Assembly (NCBI RefSeq): GCF_001403615.1
Contig: NZ_LN879457.1
Span: 744,001-808,000 of the forward strand
DNA from: Desnuesiella massiliensis
Lineage (GTDB): Bacteria > Bacillota > Clostridia > Clostridiales > Clostridiaceae
Length of the DNA stretch: 64,000 nt
Direction of reading: 5' to 3'
Positions 50,514 through 59,438 of this stretch are shown here, piece after piece; the first letter of the stretch is position 1; each line of letters opens with the position of its first letter. The notes below the pieces were generated by a model. That model made no database searches and was not told the origin of the DNA. It worked only from the letters and a program-made list of their open reading frames with translations. The translations under genes and the position numbers were made by a program.

Positions 50514-50539
50514 ATCAGGGGCTAAAACCCCTGATTTTT
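50514..50539. terminator. Bidirectional terminator
   Basis: ATCAGGGG/CCCCTGAT stem with T tails on both strands, between the convergent Pro/Gly-rich and HAD genes. Confidence 0.9.
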
Positions 50540-50546
50540 ATATTAT

Positions 50547-51257
50547 TTATTTTAAACTAGGTAATGAATTTAAGAAATTCACAAACTCCATATAGCTTCC
50601 TTTGTAATCACAGCATATGGATTCATCAGATTTATGTAGTAGGTTGTCCGTTATAAGATAAGTCTTTATGCCTAATTTTCCAGCAATTAGATCCTCCTGA
50701 ACATCATTACCAACCATTAAACATTCTTCTGGTTTTTTATTGATATCTCTTAATATTTCCTCATAATACTTTAGCTGTGGTTTGCAGTAGTGGTTATGTT
50801 CGAAATAGGTGATATAATCAAAAAAATCTGGAGAGAAACCAGCCCAAGATATTCTATGATTGATTGCATCTTTGGGGAATAGGGGATTAGTAGCCAGTAC
50901 TAGCTTATAACCCTTGTCTTTTAAAGATAATACACTATTTCTTAGATCCTCTATGACATTTACAGCGGATTTCATTTCTAAAAAGCTGGAATTATAGTAA
51001 TCGCTAAACCCATCTTTAAAAATTGGGAACTTATCCTTAACCCTACTAGAAAAGTCTTTCATAAAGATCTCCTCATTGGTTAAAGGCTCGGTATTTTCTA
51101 CCATGACCTTTGTTGAGGACCATATGTGATTAATTAAGCTTTCAGCATCCATAATGTCAGAAAAATACTCACATAGGGTCTTAAAATAAATTTTTTCGAA
51201 AATTTTCATATTGATAGGGAGAAGTGTGCCATCCAAATCAAAAAGTATAGTGTTCAT
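50547..51257 (-). CDS. HAD-family phosphatase
   Basis: 236 residues; AGGAGG before the ATG. Motif I FDLDGTLLP (about 6-14) with the nucleophile Asp, motif II VLATNP (about 118), Lys in KPQLKYYEEIL, and motif IV VGNDVQEDLIAG (about 182). A helical cap lies between motifs I and II. It resembles phosphoglycolate phosphatase/YjjG-type enzymes; substrate unknown. It stands alone. Confidence 0.9.
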   Translation of the reverse strand: MNTILFDLDGTLLPINMKIFEKIYFKTLCEYFSDIMDAESLINHIWSSTKVMVENTEPLTNEEIFMKDFSSRVKDKFPIFKDGFSDYYNSSFLEMKSAVNVIEDLRNSVLSLKDKGYKLVLATNPLFPKDAINHRISWAGFSPDFFDYITYFEHNHYCKPQLKYYEEILRDINKKPEECLMVGNDVQEDLIAGKLGIKTYLITDNLLHKSDESICCDYKGSYMEFVNFLNSLPSLK

Positions 51258-51437
51258 TTTTTACCTCCTTATTTCTTTGAATCCATATATTTTATAATAT
51301 CATACAAGTTACAATGACAGCGATTTTTTTTATATAATCTGTAATACTCTTTTTATTACTTTTCTTTTCTGATAAAATAAAGCTATTATTAAAGGAGTGA
51401 GTATTCAATTTTAAAAATTAATGTGTGAAAGAGCAAA

Positions 51438-51496
51438 AAGAAATTAGGACGATTTATAAGATTAATGATTATCTGTATAAATCGCCCTAATTTCTT
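51438..51496. terminator. Long 20-bp hairpin in a 640-bp gene-poor gap
   Basis: AAGAAATTAGG-A-CGATTTATA pairs with TATAAATCG-C-CCTAATTTCTT around a 17-nt loop, with one mismatch. No long T tail. It may be a bidirectional terminator or a remnant of a MITE. Confidence 0.6.
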
Positions 51497-51645
51497 AACT
51501 TAACTGTTGGTTCAATGTTGCTTTGCAATGATGCAATTTCACTCCTTGCTTTTTCCCATTCTTTATTCTCTCTCCTAGCTAAAATAAATGGTTCTTTAAT
51601 ATATATAAACCCTTTGCAAAGAGGAATAATGATGGATTTAAATTG
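51487..51645 (-). pseudogene. Possible C-terminal gene remnant
   Basis: An open minus-strand frame without a start codon reads protein-like sequence near its end (ENKEWEKARSEIASLQSNIE). Its stop lies in the right arm of the hairpin above. Nothing else in the 51258-51898 gap looks coding; at about 51395 there is an isolated AAAGGAGTGAGTATT with no gene behind it, identical to the one before the cdaR remnant. Weak call. Confidence 0.25.
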
Positions 51646-51898
51646 TTAAGTATCTAATAAAAGCTAAGTATTTTGGTGGTCTCCCCTCCTACCTATTAGA
51701 AATTAAATAACATTACTATTATTTGAATTACATCACCTCCTAAAATTTAAGTGGTTTAAGAGGTTGGTAGAAATGATATATTTTATGATTTAATAATACA
51801 TTATTCTGAAAATTATGTCAATGCATTTTGATGCTAATTAACATACTATTTAAAAAGTTAAAATTTTATTTAAAATCTTTTATGGAAGTGGTTTTATT

Positions 51899-53023
51899 AT
51901 GATAGATAACAGAGTTTTAAAAGAAAAGGCCAATGCTTTACCAGATAGGCCCGGGGTTTATTTGATGAAGGATTCTATTGATAATATTATTTACATAGGT
52001 AAGGCTAAGAATTTAAAAAATAGAGTTAGGCAGTACTTTATGAATTTAAAGAATAGATCTCCTAAGGTGGAAAAGCTGATTTTAAATGTAAGCGATTTTG
52101 AATATATAATCACCGATACAGAATTGGATGCACTTATAATGGAATGCGCTTTAATTAAACAGAAGAAACCATTTTATAATAAATTGATGAAAAATGAGAA
52201 GGCCTATGTATATATTAAAATTAATTTACAAGAGCAAATTCCAGGGTTAAATATAGTTTATGAAAGATTAGAAGATGGAGCTGTTTATTTTGGACCGTAT
52301 ACTAGTACAAGTGTATTGGAGTCAGCTATAGAAGCCTTTAGAGAATTTACTCCCATCAGAAGATGCAATAAGGTATTAAGCAATAAGAAAATGTGTTTTT
52401 ATTATAGAGGATGCAAATGTAGTGAATTATGCAACGGTAATGGAAATAGAGAAGAGTATATGATTACCATAAATAATATAGTTGAATTTCTAAAAGGGAG
52501 AGATTTTGGATTACTTCAATTATTGGAGAATGAGATGGAGATAGCTGCTGAGAACCTTGATTTTGAAAAGGCTGCGAAGCTTAGAGATTTTATCAATGCC
52601 TTAAAAAGGGTAATAGCTGCTCAAAACACCATTAAAGACTCTAATAAAAGAAGATACATATTAGCCTTACAAAGTATTGATGAAAATAGATGCAAAATGT
52701 TTTGGATTTATGGTAATAGATTAGTGAATTCACTAATCATAGATAAGGAAGCTTTAATAGACCATGAGCTTGTAAATAGTTTGATTTTTAGTTTAGAAGA
52801 AGAGTTGGAATTTAAAGAAAACTTAGAGCAAGAAGCAAAGTATAGTGAAACCGCAGTAACAAAAGAAGAATTAGATGAAGAACAAATAATATACTCTTAT
52901 TTAAAAAGTAAAAGGGAGACTATAAAATATAAGCAAATTCCCCATAAATATATAAAAGCAAAGGATTATAAATATATAAGTGAGGTATTAAATGGCTTAA
53001 GGAATCTCCCAAAAAATAACTAG
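51899..53023 (+). CDS. UvrC/Cho-like GIY-YIG nuclease
   Basis: 374 residues. N-terminal GIY-YIG domain (about 13-95; PGVYLMKD...IYIGKAKNLKNRVRQYF) with the catalytic Arg and Tyr, a cysteine-containing linker (CFYYRGCKCSELC), and a UVR motif (about 195-235; ENEMEIAAENLDFEKAAKLRD). UvrC proper is about 600 residues and has a C-terminal RNase H-like nuclease domain; that is missing, so this is Cho-like, cutting only one side of a lesion. The last residues NLPKNN and the stop come from a 65-bp MITE, so the tail has been replaced. Confidence 0.82.
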   Translation: MIDNRVLKEKANALPDRPGVYLMKDSIDNIIYIGKAKNLKNRVRQYFMNLKNRSPKVEKLILNVSDFEYIITDTELDALIMECALIKQKKPFYNKLMKNEKAYVYIKINLQEQIPGLNIVYERLEDGAVYFGPYTSTSVLESAIEAFREFTPIRRCNKVLSNKKMCFYYRGCKCSELCNGNGNREEYMITINNIVEFLKGRDFGLLQLLENEMEIAAENLDFEKAAKLRDFINALKRVIAAQNTIKDSNKRRYILALQSIDENRCKMFWIYGNRLVNSLIIDKEALIDHELVNSLIFSLEEELEFKENLEQEAKYSETAVTKEELDEEQIIYSYLKSKRETIKYKQIPHKYIKAKDYKYISEVLNGLRNLPKNN

Positions 53024-53067
53024 TCACTCTACTGCATCCTTTACTAGTTATTGTTTTATGATGCCTA
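53001..53067. repeat. 65-bp MITE-like palindrome, copy 3 (inverted)
   Basis: Reverse orientation relative to copies 1, 2 and 4: GGAATCTCCC-AAAAAATAACTAGTC ... ACTAGTTATTGTTTTATGATGCCT. It covers the stop of the UvrC-like gene. Confidence 0.82.
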
Positions 53068-53072
53068 AAAGA

Positions 53073-53107
53073 AAACTTCAGCCAGACTTAGCTGACTGAA
53101 GTTTTTT
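53073..53107. terminator. Bidirectional terminator
   Basis: AAAACTTCAG/CTGAAGTTTT 10-bp stem followed by T, between convergent genes; it overlaps the stop of the ABC permease. Confidence 0.85.
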
Positions 53108-55730
53108 ATTCTTCCATTCTTATAGTATCTACTATATTTTGAGATTTAATTTTTCTTAAGGGTAAGAGTGTGGATAGCAATGTGATTAGGATAGCACCTG
53201 CAGTACTTATCAAGATAGCTTTATAAGGTATAATCCAAGGTATATCAAAGGAATTACCTATCAGCTTATTGAGTACATAGCTTAGCATGCAGCCTACTAC
53301 AGAGCCTATAATAGAAGCTACAATTCCATGTAAAGTGCCTTCTAAATAAATCATATTTTTTAGCTGCTGCTGGGTCATTCCTATAGCCTGTAAAGTAGCA
53401 AACTCCCTTTTTCTAAGCAGTAGATTGGTGCTTATGGTGTTTATTATATTAACAGAGCTTATAAGTGTTATTACAGAAATAAAACCATATACTAAAACAC
53501 TAAGCTCTAATTCCATTCTTTTATTTTTTTCAGCAGATTCCTTATAATCATAGAATTGAGTAGTTTCATATATACTTTTATCTTCAAAATATTTTCTAAC
53601 CTCTTCACGCTTTGAGTTGTCCTCTGATAGCTTCATAGGTATTTTGGTAAAATTCTTATTTCCTACAAGGGTGGTGTAGGCTTTTTCAGTGGTAATAAAG
53701 AATAAAGAATCTTGAGGTGAAGTAGTTAAAACAGGTTCATAATCTATTATAGCTAGGATTTTTAAGTTCCAAAAGTTATTGTTGTCAATAGAATTCTTTA
53801 TTTCACCAAGCTGCTTATCATAGTCACTAATATCAGAGGTTTTGGGCAGCTTTATTATATCCCCTACCTTATAGGTCGAAAAATTTTCTTTGATTTCTTT
53901 TGACTTATTATTTATTACTACATTTTTGTTCACTAATATTATACCCATATTGTCTAGGGCATCTATATCTATTTTGCCATCCAATAAGGTTTTTTCACAC
54001 AATTTTAAAGCCTCGTTATCAAAACCCATAATTCTAAAGTTATGAATAAAAGCATAATCTTTATATTCCTCTATATAGGGCTTTCTAGTGGTTCTTTCTT
54101 CGTATTTAGGATTGATTTTATTCTTAGGAATTGCAATCATAGTGTCTGTATCCATGTACTTATAGGCTGCTTCCACACCTGGAAGTTTTTTCATTTCTGA
54201 ATAATCACTGTCTGTAAAGGGAGTACCTCCATAACTAATGTAGAAGGCATCAAAATATTTAGTTTTGTTAGGATCATTTGAAAGCTTCACATAATCTATA
54301 AAGGTGTTGAAGGTGATAAACATCACAATACTTATAACCAGAGAGAACACTGTAACAAGGAATCTTTTCTTGTTTCTATTAACATTTTTATAGGCCAATA
54401 TGCCTTCTGTTTTAAAAAATAAGCCAATTATTTTACCTTTTGAAACCTTTTTTATATTTCTGATTTTTAAAGCACTAGGATTTCTTACAGCTTCTAAAGG
54501 ACTTATTTTTCCAGCAGCCCTAGCAGGTAGTATTACAGATAGAAATATAGTTAATATGCCAATTAAGGAACTTATCAATAATACTTCTATATGAACATTC
54601 ATTTTAAAGCTAGAGTTAGAGCTAGAGCCTAGAAAGCTAATATTTCCTAGTACTAATAATAGAATTTTCATAGCATAAACACCCGATAATAATCCTAAAG
54701 GAATTCCTATAATGCTCATCATAAAAGCTTCTTTAAATACTATTTTTCTTATTTGAGAGGGTGTGGCACCTACGGAACGCAAAATTCCAAACTGACTGAT
54801 TCTTTCAATGACAGAAATATTAAAGGAATTATATATAACAGCTATTGTGCATATTACTATGATAGATACTATAAAGATGATAGTACCTAATAGAGTTTTG
54901 TTTAAATCTAGATTTGAGCCTTGAGCATAATATTTTAACAGTTCATTATTGAACTTAAGCTCTATATTAGGGTTAATATTATGAGCTATTTCTTTAGCTA
55001 TATCTCTTTTATTAGCCTTGCTTATTATGTTTGTATAAGCTGTAATATTTTCTTTTTTCATATCCTCTTCTAAGTAGGTATAGCCATTAAAGGTTATATT
55101 TCTAGTACCAAATCCCTTTTCCTTGCAAATCCCCACAAGCTTAAATTCCAGCTTGCTAGTTACTTCAAAGCTCTCGTCATCACTCCAAGAGTTTTCAGGT
55201 AAAGTTTTTGTGCTATTTGGAACTTTTCTATCTCCAAAATATAATACTACGGTATCACCTATTTTAATATCAGGCTTTAGGTATTTTAAAGCTCCTCTTT
55301 CTACTATGATTTCATTTTTATTCTTTGGATAAGTACCCTCAAGGAGTTCAATATTAAAGGTTTTATCAAAGGCATTTTCATCAAAAGCCTTTAAATTTAT
55401 AAACCTATATTTAGGAATACTAGGCTTTAATGCTTCCTTAGGTGTATCATATATCTTGGTAAGTCCTAAAGTTGTAGTTAAAGATACATTCTTTAGGGAG
55501 GCATGGTTTTTAATTATATCTGCCTCCTTAGATGATAGGTTTGAATAAGCAGCCTCGTAATCTCCGCTATATTTTTTAGAGGTTTCAATTCGATTATCAC
55601 CAAAGCTATAAATAATGGTTCCAAGAGCACAGATTAAAGCCACAGACATTATTATGCCTATAATGGTTAAGAGCGTCCGCTTTTTATGTAGCTTTAGGTA
55701 ACGAGTAGTTATATCTATGTAGCTTTTCAT
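53106..55730 (-). CDS. FtsX/MacB-type ABC transporter permease
   Basis: 874 residues. N-terminal membrane helix (about 18-38), a large extracellular domain (40-270), three helices (about 275-400, first FtsX domain), a helix near 455, a second extracellular domain (about 480-745), and three final helices (second FtsX domain). This ten-helix-like duplicated layout is typical of permeases exporting lipids or peptides or sensing antimicrobial peptides. The ATPase gene ends at its start (1-bp contact), and a two-component system lies upstream. Confidence 0.9.
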   Translation of the reverse strand: MKSYIDITTRYLKLHKKRTLLTIIGIIMSVALICALGTIIYSFGDNRIETSKKYSGDYEAAYSNLSSKEADIIKNHASLKNVSLTTTLGLTKIYDTPKEALKPSIPKYRFINLKAFDENAFDKTFNIELLEGTYPKNKNEIIVERGALKYLKPDIKIGDTVVLYFGDRKVPNSTKTLPENSWSDDESFEVTSKLEFKLVGICKEKGFGTRNITFNGYTYLEEDMKKENITAYTNIISKANKRDIAKEIAHNINPNIELKFNNELLKYYAQGSNLDLNKTLLGTIIFIVSIIVICTIAVIYNSFNISVIERISQFGILRSVGATPSQIRKIVFKEAFMMSIIGIPLGLLSGVYAMKILLLVLGNISFLGSSSNSSFKMNVHIEVLLISSLIGILTIFLSVILPARAAGKISPLEAVRNPSALKIRNIKKVSKGKIIGLFFKTEGILAYKNVNRNKKRFLVTVFSLVISIVMFITFNTFIDYVKLSNDPNKTKYFDAFYISYGGTPFTDSDYSEMKKLPGVEAAYKYMDTDTMIAIPKNKINPKYEERTTRKPYIEEYKDYAFIHNFRIMGFDNEALKLCEKTLLDGKIDIDALDNMGIILVNKNVVINNKSKEIKENFSTYKVGDIIKLPKTSDISDYDKQLGEIKNSIDNNNFWNLKILAIIDYEPVLTTSPQDSLFFITTEKAYTTLVGNKNFTKIPMKLSEDNSKREEVRKYFEDKSIYETTQFYDYKESAEKNKRMELELSVLVYGFISVITLISSVNIINTISTNLLLRKREFATLQAIGMTQQQLKNMIYLEGTLHGIVASIIGSVVGCMLSYVLNKLIGNSFDIPWIIPYKAILISTAGAILITLLSTLLPLRKIKSQNIVDTIRMEE

Positions 55731-56410
55731 TACCTAACCACCTCGTCTTTAGCAATTATGCCATCTTCTATGCTTATTACTCTATCAGCCTGTTTTGCTA
55801 TATTTAAATCGTGGGTAATTACTATAAGAGTCTGATTGAATTTTTTTACGGAATATCTTAATAATTCAATAATCTCCTTGCTATTCTTACTGTCTAAATT
55901 ACCTGTAGGTTCATCTGCTAAAATAATAGAGGGCTTATAGGCTAGAGCTCTGCCTATAGAAACTCTCTGCTGCTGTCCACCTGATAATTGAGAAGGAAGA
56001 TGGTGACGTCTTTCTTTTATATTTAAAATGGTAAGCAACTCTTCTATATATTTTATATCTGGTTTTTTATTATCTAATAAAAGAGGCATAAGTAAATTTT
56101 CTTCCGCAGTAAGTACAGGAATTAGGTTATAAAATTGAAATACAAAGCCTACTTTTCTTCTCCTGAAAATAGAAAGCTCCCTTTCTTTTAAGGAATATAT
56201 GTCCGTATCATCGATAATGACCTTTCCAGAGGTTGGACTGTCAACTCCACCAAGCAAATGCAATAGCGTGCTTTTTCCAGAGCCTGAGGGGCCTACGACA
56301 GCAACGAACTCACCTTGATTAATTGATATATTTACATTTTTTAATGCCTCTACTTTTGTTTCGTTTTTACCATAGCTTTTACATAGGTCTATGGTTCTTA
56401 AAATCTCCAT
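55730..56410 (-). CDS. LolD/MacB-type ABC transporter ATPase
   Basis: 226 residues. Walker A GPSGSGKS (about 39-46), Q-loop FQFYNLIPVL, signature LSGGQQQR (about 141-148), Walker B IILADEPTGNLDSK (about 161), switch His in VITHDL. The LLHLLGGVDSPTSG region is typical of the MacB/LolD subfamily paired with FtsX permeases. GGAGG before the ATG. Confidence 0.95.
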   Translation of the reverse strand: MEILRTIDLCKSYGKNETKVEALKNVNISINQGEFVAVVGPSGSGKSTLLHLLGGVDSPTSGKVIIDDTDIYSLKERELSIFRRRKVGFVFQFYNLIPVLTAEENLLMPLLLDNKKPDIKYIEELLTILNIKERRHHLPSQLSGGQQQRVSIGRALAYKPSIILADEPTGNLDSKNSKEIIELLRYSVKKFNQTLIVITHDLNIAKQADRVISIEDGIIAKDEVVR

Positions 56411-56610
56411 TTAAGTACCTCCATAAACAATTCTTTAATTTTTTATAGATACTCAAATAATTAAAATTGAATATCTATTTACTATGATAATAAATGAATC
56501 TTACAATTAGGTGAATTTTTATCTTACTATTTAGTAAGAATTGAAAATAGTTATTTTAACGTAAGAGATCGCTTAAAAAGTTTTTTAAACTATTTGCAAA
56601 GAATTCATAG

Positions 56611-57861
56611 CTATATTACAGATTTTAAAAAAGTTATTTGAAATTCAGAACCGAGGTTTACTTTACTTCTAACTATTATGCTTCCACCTTGCCCTTCAAC
56701 TATAGATTTTGAAAGAGCCAGACCTATACCTATGCTGTTTGGATTCTCATTACTGCTAGCTTTATAAAATCTGTCAAAAATTCTAGGCAGCTCTCTTTCA
56801 TTTATACCTTTTCCCTGATCTCTTATAAAGACCTGAACACATAAGGGGGTTTCTTCCCAGATTATTTCAATGTTGCTACCTTCCTTAGAGTGCTCCACAG
56901 AATTTTTTATTATATTTGTAATAGCTTCCGCAGTCCAGTTTGAATCATGGGGAAAAAGTATATCCTCCTTAGAGTTTAATAGTATTTTTTGATTTTTATC
57001 TTCTGCTTGAATTTTAATAGGGGATATGGCTTTTTCTAGTGTCTTTAGTAAACTGCTATTCTTACAATTGAATTCAATAGATTTAGATTCTAAACGTGCT
57101 AATTTAAGAAGACTTTTTATAAGCCATTCCATTCTGTTAAGTTGTTCAGCACTTTTTTCTATAAAATCTTGTCTGGTTTCCTCCTTTAATTTGCTGTCTT
57201 TTAGCAATATCTCATTAAACATGATCAGTGAGGATAGAGGAGTTTTTAGTTGATGAGAAATATCAGAGGTAATATTTTTTAAAAATCTTTTTTCTTTTTT
57301 AAGGGTATCCATACTTAACTTAAGTCTCTTTCCCATCTCATTAAATTGATGACATAAAATATAAAAGTCTCCTTCACCGTTTTCAGAGAGCTTTATATTA
57401 AAATTTCCACTTATAATTTTTTCTGCCTCTGAAGAAATCTTCTTTATGTTGTTAAATAGCTTTTTATAATCAAACATGATAAAAATGAATATAGCCAGCA
57501 TTAAAATTATCAAATATGAATAGGTTTTAAGCATGAAGCCTTTATAAAAAGTTTTAAATTGAGGGACTTCTGAAAGAGAGAGGGATTGATTGTAACCATA
57601 TTTAGTTAATATAGCTCTTCCGTATTCTAAATCAGCTTCTGAAATATCCTTAGTATAGTATTTTATTATATTTGATTCTTCTTCAGGACTTAATATTAGT
57701 ATTTTACCTAGCACAGCAGAGTTTTGAGCTAAATATATATTATTTAACTTTTTTAGTTCTATATTAATTAAAAAGGTGCTTAATAGTAATATTATGATTT
57801 GGAGAATAATAAATTTGAAGGTCATAGATTTTACTTCTTTATTTCTAAATAATGCTTGCAT
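56611..57861 (-). CDS. Sensor histidine kinase of the ABC locus
   Basis: 416 residues from MQALFRNKEVKSMTF; AGAGGTGA upstream decides this ATG over a GTG four codons earlier. Two membrane helices (about 15-35 and 105-127) flank an extracellular sensor of about 70 residues, then HAMP (about 128-185), HisKA with phospho-His in DISHQLKTPLSSLI, and HATPase with NIIKNSVEH, DQGKGINE and GIGLALSKSI. It presumably signals to the adjacent regulator to control the ABC transporter. The gap of 200 bp to the ATPase gene holds the ABC promoter. Confidence 0.92.
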   Translation of the reverse strand: MQALFRNKEVKSMTFKFIILQIIILLLSTFLINIELKKLNNIYLAQNSAVLGKILILSPEEESNIIKYYTKDISEADLEYGRAILTKYGYNQSLSLSEVPQFKTFYKGFMLKTYSYLIILMLAIFIFIMFDYKKLFNNIKKISSEAEKIISGNFNIKLSENGEGDFYILCHQFNEMGKRLKLSMDTLKKEKRFLKNITSDISHQLKTPLSSLIMFNEILLKDSKLKEETRQDFIEKSAEQLNRMEWLIKSLLKLARLESKSIEFNCKNSSLLKTLEKAISPIKIQAEDKNQKILLNSKEDILFPHDSNWTAEAITNIIKNSVEHSKEGSNIEIIWEETPLCVQVFIRDQGKGINERELPRIFDRFYKASSNENPNSIGIGLALSKSIVEGQGGSIIVRSKVNLGSEFQITFLKSVI

Positions 57862-57865
57862 AGGT

Positions 57866-58558
57866 CTACTCACCTCTTATCTCTAAATTCCATTTATAAC
57901 CTAGACCACGCAAGGTGGAAATATATTTTGGGTTTTTAGGTTCTTCTTCAATTTTTTCTCTTAATCTTTTGATGTATACGGAAAGAGTATTATCATCTAC
58001 AAATTCACCATCTATATCCCAAAGCTTTTCTAATAGCAGATTTCTTGGCATTACATTGCCAGCGTTTTTGATCAGTACTAAAAGCAATTTATATTCTACA
58101 GTTGTGAGCAATATTTCCTCCCCACTTTTTAATACTAAGCATTTTAAGGGATGAATTTCAATATCTCCTGTTTTTATAATCTCGGCACTGTTAGAAGGCT
58201 TATTTCTTCTCAAAACTGCATTTATTCTGGATATAAGTTCTTTAATTCGCACAGGTTTTGTTATATAATCGTCACCGCCAAGATCTAATCCTAGCACTAT
58301 GTTAGCTTCTTCGTCACAGGCCGTTAGAAAAATTATAGATATATCAGAGCTTTTCCTGATTTCTTTACAAAAGTCATAACCATTGCCATCAGGAAGCATT
58401 ACATCTAATAATAGAATTTGAAAAGTGTTATCTTTAAATCTTTTCCTAGCTTCCTCTATATTTTTAGCACACTCTACATAAAAGCCTTCGCTTTTTAATG
58501 CATATTCAATACCTAAGGCTAGAGCAGCATCATCTTCTATAAGTAAAATACTGTACAT
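57866..58558 (-). CDS. OmpR-family response regulator
   Basis: 230 residues from MYSILLIEDDAAL; AGAGGAG is correctly spaced from this ATG but touches the earlier one. Receiver domain (1-115) with acidic pocket EDD, phospho-acceptor Asp in LLLDVMLPDG (about 51), and Lys in DDYITKPV; winged-helix DNA-binding domain (about 130-225) with RNLLLEKLWD and VYIKRLREKI. Four bases separate its stop from the kinase start. Confidence 0.93.
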   Translation of the reverse strand: MYSILLIEDDAALALGIEYALKSEGFYVECAKNIEEARKRFKDNTFQILLLDVMLPDGNGYDFCKEIRKSSDISIIFLTACDEEANIVLGLDLGGDDYITKPVRIKELISRINAVLRRNKPSNSAEIIKTGDIEIHPLKCLVLKSGEEILLTTVEYKLLLVLIKNAGNVMPRNLLLEKLWDIDGEFVDDNTLSVYIKRLREKIEEEPKNPKYISTLRGLGYKWNLEIRGE

Positions 58559-58590
58559 ATATTGCATCTCCTCTTTAAAACGGAATTTAT

Positions 58591-58656
58591 AGGCATCGTA
58601 AAAGAATAACTAATCAAATATAGTAGAGAGTGATTAGTTACTCTTGGTATGCCTTA
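58591..58656. repeat. 65-bp MITE-like palindrome, copy 4
   Basis: AGGCATCGTAAAAGAATAACTAATC ... GATTAGTTACTCTTGGTATGCCTTA, upstream of the response regulator. It differs from copy 2 by paired changes in the inner arm (CTAATC/GATTAG versus CTAGTC/GACTAG), keeping the stem. Confidence 0.82.
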
Positions 58657-58695
58657 TATATAGTTTAAGTTAATATAATAAAAATGTATATAATA

Positions 58696-58731
58696 AAAGA
58701 ACACTACTTATATTAGGAAGCAGTGTTCTTT
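58696..58731 (+). terminator. Hairpin, probable terminator
   Basis: AAAGAACACT/AGTGTTCTTT 10-bp stem with a weak T tail. The gap from 58559 to 58976 otherwise has no gene. Confidence 0.6.
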
Positions 58732-58975
58732 CGTGGAAAGAATTTATTTAATTAATATAGAATCTATTAGCTATAGGCATGAGAACACATAAAACCTATA
58801 AATAACAAACCTATAAAAGGGACATGAATAAGAGTGTTATAAATCTTATAATGTATATATTATTTATAGCACAAAAAGAAGTAAAATAAAATAGTGAAAA
58901 GTTACAATAAAATGCAAATTCTTTTTATTTTTTTATAAAGGCATGGTATAAAATATATATAAAGGAGTGAGTATT

Positions 58976-59249
58976 ATGGCCTTGGAGAAAGATGAATGAA
59001 TGCGCTAACAACTTTAAAAACGAGATAGCCAGTATGCCTTGGGGAGATTATGAAGAATTAATAGAAACCGCAGGGGCTTTTTTAGAATGCAGTATGAACA
59101 TAAAAACTGCTTCAGATAAGCTTTTTGTACATAGAAATACCTTGTTATATAGAATTAAAAAATACAGTGAATATAATATTGATATAACGAATGTATATTT
59201 ATATATGAAGCTATACATTTATAATAGGATACAGAAGCTGCAAGGTTAA
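58976..59249 (+). pseudogene. CdaR/PucR-type regulator, internally deleted
   Basis: AAAGGAG and an ATG open only seven codons (MALEKDE) before a stop. Almost at once another frame (from 58992) gives 85 residues ending in a PucR-type HTH_30: YEELIETAGAFLECSMNIKT, KLFVHRNTLLYRIKKYSE. The sensing domain and most of the protein are gone. CdaR regulates glycerate and sugar-diacid genes, fitting the glycerate kinase right downstream. Confidence 0.75.
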
Positions 59250-59438
59250 GAAAATATAATATATTGTGGAAAAAGCATAAAAAAGTGCAATGATATCGTT
59301 TTTAATATTATACTTTTAATACATTGTTAATAAGTACAATGGATAATATAATTAAGTTGACTCGAAGCGTATTCAAAATAACTTATTTTATCTTATTTGT
59401 AGTAGATATGAAAACAATAAATGCAGGGCGGTGAAATA

